In this document: positions 14,628 to 17,768 of the stretch, one piece after another
Layout: each line of letters starts with the position of its first letter
Position numbering within the stretch: position 1 is the stretch's first letter
Assembly: GCF_937958535.1 (NCBI RefSeq)
Contig: NZ_CALGNQ010000054.1
Location: forward strand, 1-17,768
Reading direction: 5' to 3'
Length of the DNA stretch: 17,768 nucleotides
From: an uncultured Georgenia sp.
GTDB taxonomy: Bacteria; Actinomycetota; Actinomycetes; Actinomycetales; Actinomycetaceae
Notes under the pieces: model-generated
What the model saw: only the letters and a program-made list of their open reading frames with translations
Database searches by the model: none
Told to the model about the DNA's origin: nothing
Position numbers and translations under genes: made by a program

Positions 14628-15187
14628 GTCGCCTCCGGCCATGCCGCAGCGAGCAGCTCCCGGGTCTCCCCGAGCACCTGGGGCAGCGCCTTGGTGCGGG
14701 CGATGATCGGGAAGAAGTTCGCGTCCCCGGACCAGCGCGGCACCACGTGCTGGTGGAGGTGTGCAGCGATCCCGGCACCGGCCACCGCGCCCTGGTTCAT
14801 CCCGAGGTTGAAGCCGTGCGGGCGGCTCACCTCGCGCAGGACGGTCATCGCGGTGGCGCTGAGCTCACCGATCGCGTCCCGCTCGGCGCGGCTCAGCTCG
14901 GTGAGGTCGGCCACGTGGCGGTAGGGGCAGATGAGCAGGTGCCCGGGGTTGTACGGGTAGAGGTTGAGCACGACGTAGGCGTGCTCGCCGCGGTGCACGA
15001 CGAGCCCGGCGGCGTCCTCCCTGCGGGGCGTGCGGCAGAACGGGCACTCGGCGGTACCGTCGTCCGCCGGCTTGTCCTGCCCGTCGACGTAGGCCATGCG
15101 GTGCGGTGTCCACAGGCGCTGGAAGGCATCCGGCACACCGGCGAGAGCCGCGGCCGGCTCGCCGCTGACCTGTGGCACGTCGCTCAC
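14621..15187 (-). CDS. HIT-family protein, probable Ap4A phosphorylase
   Basis: 188 residues. The HIT motif is HLHQHVVPR (143-151), with the catalytic His in the middle. A CPFC pair (48-51) near the N-terminus may bind zinc. The Mycobacterium homologue in the same position (Rv2613c) has been characterised as a diadenosine tetraphosphate phosphorylase, and LNLYPYNPGHLLICPYRH (75-92) fits that group. Ap4A is a side product of aminoacyl-tRNA synthetases, so its coupling to thrS makes biological sense. The GTG at 15187 overlaps the thrS stop as GTGA. Its ribosome site is weak, in line with coupled translation. Confidence 0.88.
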   Translation of the reverse strand: MSDVPQVSGEPAAALAGVPDAFQRLWTPHRMAYVDGQDKPADDGTAECPFCRTPRREDAAGLVVHRGEHAYVVLNLYPYNPGHLLICPYRHVADLTELSRAERDAIGELSATAMTVLREVSRPHGFNLGMNQGAVAGAGIAAHLHQHVVPRWSGDANFFPIIARTKALPQVLGETRELLAAAWPEATC

Positions 15188-17241
15188 GCCGTGGTGACCT
15201 GTCGTCGTTCGGCGATCGCCGTGGTGATGAGCTCGATCGCCTCCTCCACCGGGACGCCGTTGCGCTGGGAGCCGTCGCGGAAGCGGAAGGAGACCGCTCC
15301 GGCTTCGGCGTCCTCACCGCCGGCGATGAGGATGAAGGGTACCTTCTCCTTCGTCGCGTTGCGGATCTTCTTGTTGAAGCGGTCGTCGCTGCGGTCCAGC
15401 TCGGCGCGCACGCCGCGGGCCCGGAGGCGGGCGACGACGTCGGCGAGGTAGTCGTCGAAGACGTCGGCGACCGGGACGGCGATGACCTGGACGGGGGCAA
15501 GCCAGGCCGGGAAGGCGCCCGCGTAGTGCTCCAGGAGCACCCCGAAGAAGCGCTCGATGGAGCCGAAGAGCGCACGGTGGATCATGACCGGGCGCTGCCG
15601 GGTGCCGTCGGCGGCGGTGTACTCCAGGTCGAAGAGCTCCGGCTCGAAGAAGTCGAGCTGGATGGTGGACAGCTGCCAGGTCCGGCCGATGGCGTCCTTG
15701 GCCTGGACCGAGATCTTCGGGCCGTAGAAGGCCGCGCCGCCCGGGTCGGGGACGAGCTCGAGGCCGGAGTCGGTGGCCACCTCCTCCAGCACCCGGGTGG
15801 CCTCCTCCCAGGTCTCCTCGTCACCCACCGACTTCTCCGGGTCGCGGGTGGACAGCTCGAGGTAGAACTCCTCCAGCCCGTAGTCCTTGAGGAGGTCGAG
15901 GACGAAGCCGAGCAGGGAGGCCAGCTCGTCCTTCATCTGCTCCCGGGTGGTGTAGATGTGGGCGTCGTCCTGGGTGAAGCCGCGGGCTCGGGTCAGGCCG
16001 TGGACCACGCCCGACTTCTCGTACCGGTACACATGCCCGAACTCGAAGAGCCGCAGCGGCAGCTCGCGGTAGGAGCGTCCGCGCGACCGGTAGACGAGGT
16101 TGTGCATCGGGCAGTTCATCGGCTTGAGGTAATAGTCCTGCCCGGGCTTGACGACGTTGCCCTCCTCGTCGCGCACCTCGTCCAGGTGCATCGGGGGGTA
16201 CATGCCGTCGGCGTACCACTCCAGGTGCTTGGAGGTCTCGAAGAGCTGCGCCTTGGTGATGTGCGGGGTGGTGACGAAGGAGTAGCCGGCCTCGATGTGC
16301 CGGCGGCGGGAGTACTCCTCCATCTCCATGCGGACCATCGCGCCCTTGGGGTGGAAGACGGGCAGGCCGGAGCCGATCTCCTCGGGGAAGGAGAACAGGT
16401 CGAGCTCGCTGCCCAGGCGGCGGTGGTCGCGGCGCTCGGCCTCCGCGATGCGCTCCTGGTAGGCCCGCAGCTCCTCCTTGGTGGGCCACGCGGTGCCGTA
16501 GATGCGCTGGAGCTGGGGGTTCTTCTCGCTGCCGCGCCAGTAGGCCGCGGCGGAGCGGGTGAGGGCGAAGCCGTTGCCGATGAGCCGGGTGCTCGGCAGG
16601 TGCGGGCCGCGGCACAGGTCCTTCCAGGCGACCTCACCGCCCCGGCGGACGTTGTCGTAGATCGTCAGCTCCCCGGCGCCCACCTCGACGGACGCCCCCT
16701 CGGCCGAGGCTTCTGCGCCGCTGCCCTTGAGCCCGATGAGCTCGAGCTTGTACGGCTCGTCGGCGAGCTCGGCGCGGGCCTCGTCGTCGGTCACGACGCG
16801 GCGCACGAAGGTCTGGCCCTCCCGGATGATCCGGTTCATCACCTTCTCGAGCTCCTTGAGGTCCTCGGGGGTGAAGGGCGTCTCGACGTCGAAGTCGTAG
16901 TAGAAGCCGTCGGTGATCGGGGGACCGATGCCGAGCTTGGCGTCGGAGCGCACCTGCTGCACCGCCTGCGCGAGCACGTGGGCGGTGGAGTGGCGCAGGA
17001 TCGCCAGCCCCTCCTCGCTGCTGATGTGGACCGGCTCCACCGTGGTGCCGTCGGGCAGGGCGGAGACGTCGGTGAGGAGGTCCCTGAGCTCGCCGTCGAC
17101 ACGGATGGCGACGACGGCGCGGTCCTCGCCGAACAGGTCCGTGCCCGTCGTGCCCTCGGTGACCGACCGCTCGACGCCGTCGACGACTAGGACACGCTGA
17201 GAAACGGATGGCACGGTGGGCTCCCGCTGTGGATCGGACAT
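15184..17241 (-). CDS. thrS: Threonyl-tRNA synthetase
   Basis: 685 residues, usual length. It attaches threonine to tRNA-Thr. The N-terminal TGS domain (about 16-75) is followed by the editing domain with HSTAH (84-88) and DLCRGPH (208-214), which removes serine. The class II catalytic core has the zinc ligands Cys377 (MNCPMH), His428 (DDAHIY) and His555 (MIHRALFGS). The anticodon-binding domain starts near 583 (PVQVIAVPVADVF). I kept the ATG at 17241, which a TACCAT box would make leaderless; a GTG at 17214 with GGGAG at 6 nt is a real alternative, giving 676 residues. It heads a six-gene operon with the PIM pathway genes. Confidence 0.96.
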   Translation of the reverse strand: MSDPQREPTVPSVSQRVLVVDGVERSVTEGTTGTDLFGEDRAVVAIRVDGELRDLLTDVSALPDGTTVEPVHISSEEGLAILRHSTAHVLAQAVQQVRSDAKLGIGPPITDGFYYDFDVETPFTPEDLKELEKVMNRIIREGQTFVRRVVTDDEARAELADEPYKLELIGLKGSGAEASAEGASVEVGAGELTIYDNVRRGGEVAWKDLCRGPHLPSTRLIGNGFALTRSAAAYWRGSEKNPQLQRIYGTAWPTKEELRAYQERIAEAERRDHRRLGSELDLFSFPEEIGSGLPVFHPKGAMVRMEMEEYSRRRHIEAGYSFVTTPHITKAQLFETSKHLEWYADGMYPPMHLDEVRDEEGNVVKPGQDYYLKPMNCPMHNLVYRSRGRSYRELPLRLFEFGHVYRYEKSGVVHGLTRARGFTQDDAHIYTTREQMKDELASLLGFVLDLLKDYGLEEFYLELSTRDPEKSVGDEETWEEATRVLEEVATDSGLELVPDPGGAAFYGPKISVQAKDAIGRTWQLSTIQLDFFEPELFDLEYTAADGTRQRPVMIHRALFGSIERFFGVLLEHYAGAFPAWLAPVQVIAVPVADVFDDYLADVVARLRARGVRAELDRSDDRFNKKIRNATKEKVPFILIAGGEDAEAGAVSFRFRDGSQRNGVPVEEAIELITTAIAERRQVTTA

Positions 17242-17250
17242 GACTGATCG

Positions 17251-17256
17251 ATGGTA
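17251..17256 (-). promoter_or_regulatory. Candidate -10 box of thrS (TACCAT)
   Basis: TACCAT on the minus strand fits TANNNT. The start would fall within about 3 nt of the ATG at 17241, or about 30 nt upstream of the GTG at 17214. A TGAC-containing stretch about 16 nt further upstream could be the -35. I see no T-box-like leader, and there is no room for one. Confidence 0.35.
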
Positions 17257-17273
17257 CTCAGGTCACCGCGCGG

Positions 17274-17525
17274 TCATCCGGCCCGGCACTCCGTGGGTCC
17301 TGGAATCGTCACCGATCTGTTGCCGACGTCGCACAGGTCACGCCCGCGGAAGGGGAGCCTCGTCATGAGGAGGGTCACCGGGTTCGCCGGCGCCGTCACT
17401 CCCCTGCCCTCGGCACGGCGCCTCCTCTCGTCGAGCCCCTGGATGCAGCCGACGTCGAGGAAGAGGTCGACGGTGCCCAGACCTGCGGACTCGAGGTCTC
17501 TCGCGTCGCCGAGGACGTCGCGCAC
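17274..17525 (-). pseudogene. STAS-domain-like fragment, probably degenerate
   Basis: An 83-residue frame beginning with GTG. The run from DLFLDVGCIQGLDERRRRAE through GRGVTAPANPVTLLM resembles the second half of STAS domains (anti-sigma factor antagonists), in which FLDSSGL, RRRAEARG and LANP..V..LL occur in this order. The first strands of a STAS fold are missing, there is no ribosome site, and it uses rare codons such as AGA and AGG, unlike its neighbours. This suggests a decayed remnant rather than a working gene, though a small real gene cannot be excluded. No sequence search was possible. The rest of the 370-bp stretch before the tRNAs holds only the thrS promoter and the tRNA terminator. 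Confidence 0.4.
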
Positions 17526-17565
17526 GCCCGGCGGTGCGGCCCGGCGGCACCACTCTGCCGGAACG

Positions 17566-17611
17566 CGACGAGGCCCCGGGCCGCCGTGCTGCCGGCCCGG
17601 GGCCTCGTCGT
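17566..17611 (-). terminator. Strong hairpin terminator after tRNA-Val
   Basis: Two arms of 16 bases (17567-17582 and 17594-17609) are perfect complements; with flanking pairs the stem reaches 18 bp around a 9-nt loop. It begins only a few bases after the tRNA-Val CCA end. The following sequence, GCGTTCC, has a short T-containing tail. This fits an intrinsic terminator of the tRNA transcript in a high-GC genome, where T runs are often reduced. Confidence 0.8.
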
Positions 17612-17613
17612 CC

Positions 17614-17688
17614 TGGTGGGCGATACTGGGTTCGAACCAGTGACCTCTTCCGTGTCAAGGAAGCGCGCTACCGCTGCGCCAATCGCCC
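17614..17688 (-). tRNA. tRNA-Val (GAC)
   Basis: The acceptor arms GGGCGAT and ATCGCCC pair fully, with discriminator A and an encoded CCA. The anticodon stem CTTCC/GGAAG closes the loop TTGACAC, giving anticodon GAC (valine). The T arm carries GGTTCGAACC. Length is 75 nt with CCA. It follows tRNA-Cys by 17 nt, a pairing common in actinobacterial Gly-Cys-Val clusters. Confidence 0.96.
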
Positions 17689-17705
17689 TTGTCCTGCTGG
17701 TACCG

Positions 17706-17768
17706 AGGTGGCGACGGGATTCGAACCCGTGTATACGGCTTTGCAGGCCGCTGCCTCGCCTCTCGGCC
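17706..17768 (-). tRNA. tRNA-Cys (GCA), 5' end cut by the window
   Basis: The anticodon loop CTGCAAA between GCGGC and GCCGT gives anticodon GCA (cysteine). The T arm is ACGGG-TTCGAAT-CCCGT, and the 3' acceptor strand CGCCACC ends in discriminator U, as expected for tRNA-Cys. No CCA is encoded, so it must be added after transcription. The 5' acceptor strand lies beyond the right edge. Confidence 0.94.

Noticed and set aside
17251..17643. Plus-strand frame of 130 codons ending near WAILGSNQ
   Set aside because: The end is translated from the antisense strand of tRNA-Val, a well-known source of false proteins.
1..17768. CRISPR arrays, insertion sequences, prophage or toxin-antitoxin genes
   Set aside because: I saw no direct repeat arrays, transposase motifs, integrase or toxin-like frames. 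Gene order is that of a conserved chromosomal core.

Overview
This window looks like a core chromosomal segment of a very GC-rich actinobacterium. The genes for phosphatidylinositol phosphate synthesis and its mannosylation and acylation, the order thrS / HIT / pgsA / acyltransferase / pimA, and the run yebC-ruvC-ruvA-ruvB / yajC-secD-secF-apt-rel are all typical of Actinobacteria. The ensemble would fit Micrococcales, but the family cannot be fixed from sequence alone. Every convincing gene is on the minus strand, so the window is transcribed from high to low coordinates. The many long plus-strand open frames are antisense shadows caused by the GC bias.

In transcription order from the right: a tRNA pair, Cys(GCA), cut by the window edge, then Val(GAC), is followed by a strong hairpin terminator. 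A poorly conserved STAS-like fragment of about 83 codons comes next. Then comes a tight six-gene operon: thrS, an Ap4A-phosphorylase-like HIT protein, phosphatidylinositol phosphate synthase, a PIM acyltransferase, the mannosyltransferase pimA, and a one-helix membrane protein of unknown function. Each start overlaps the preceding stop by 1 to 7 nt. A PrsW-family membrane protease follows with its own likely leaderless promoter, then about 210 bp without a firm gene. After that comes pdxS, with a NUDIX hydrolase overlapping its end. yebC and ruvC follow. ruvA and ruvB have a separate promoter carrying a LexA/SOS-type operator. The Sec accessory genes yajC, secD and secF form an operon with apt. 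The 5' two thirds of the bifunctional (p)ppGpp synthetase/hydrolase gene (rel) runs off the left edge.

The genes form functional groups: inositol phospholipid and phosphatidylinositol mannoside assembly next to tRNA charging, pyridoxal phosphate synthesis, Holliday junction processing, completion of Sec export, and purine salvage with the stringent response. I did not find a clearly new multi-gene system. The observations most worth a second look are regulatory: two amber stop codons that double as the -10 hexamers of the next gene, and an SOS operator placed between ruvC and ruvA so that ruvC lies outside it. Further points are the pdxS locus without an adjacent pdxT and the STAS-like remnant before thrS. 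The unexplained membrane protein in the PIM operon and an acidic, EF-hand-like insertion in SecD also stand out. Promoters, operators and small reading frames below are read by eye and have not been searched against any database.
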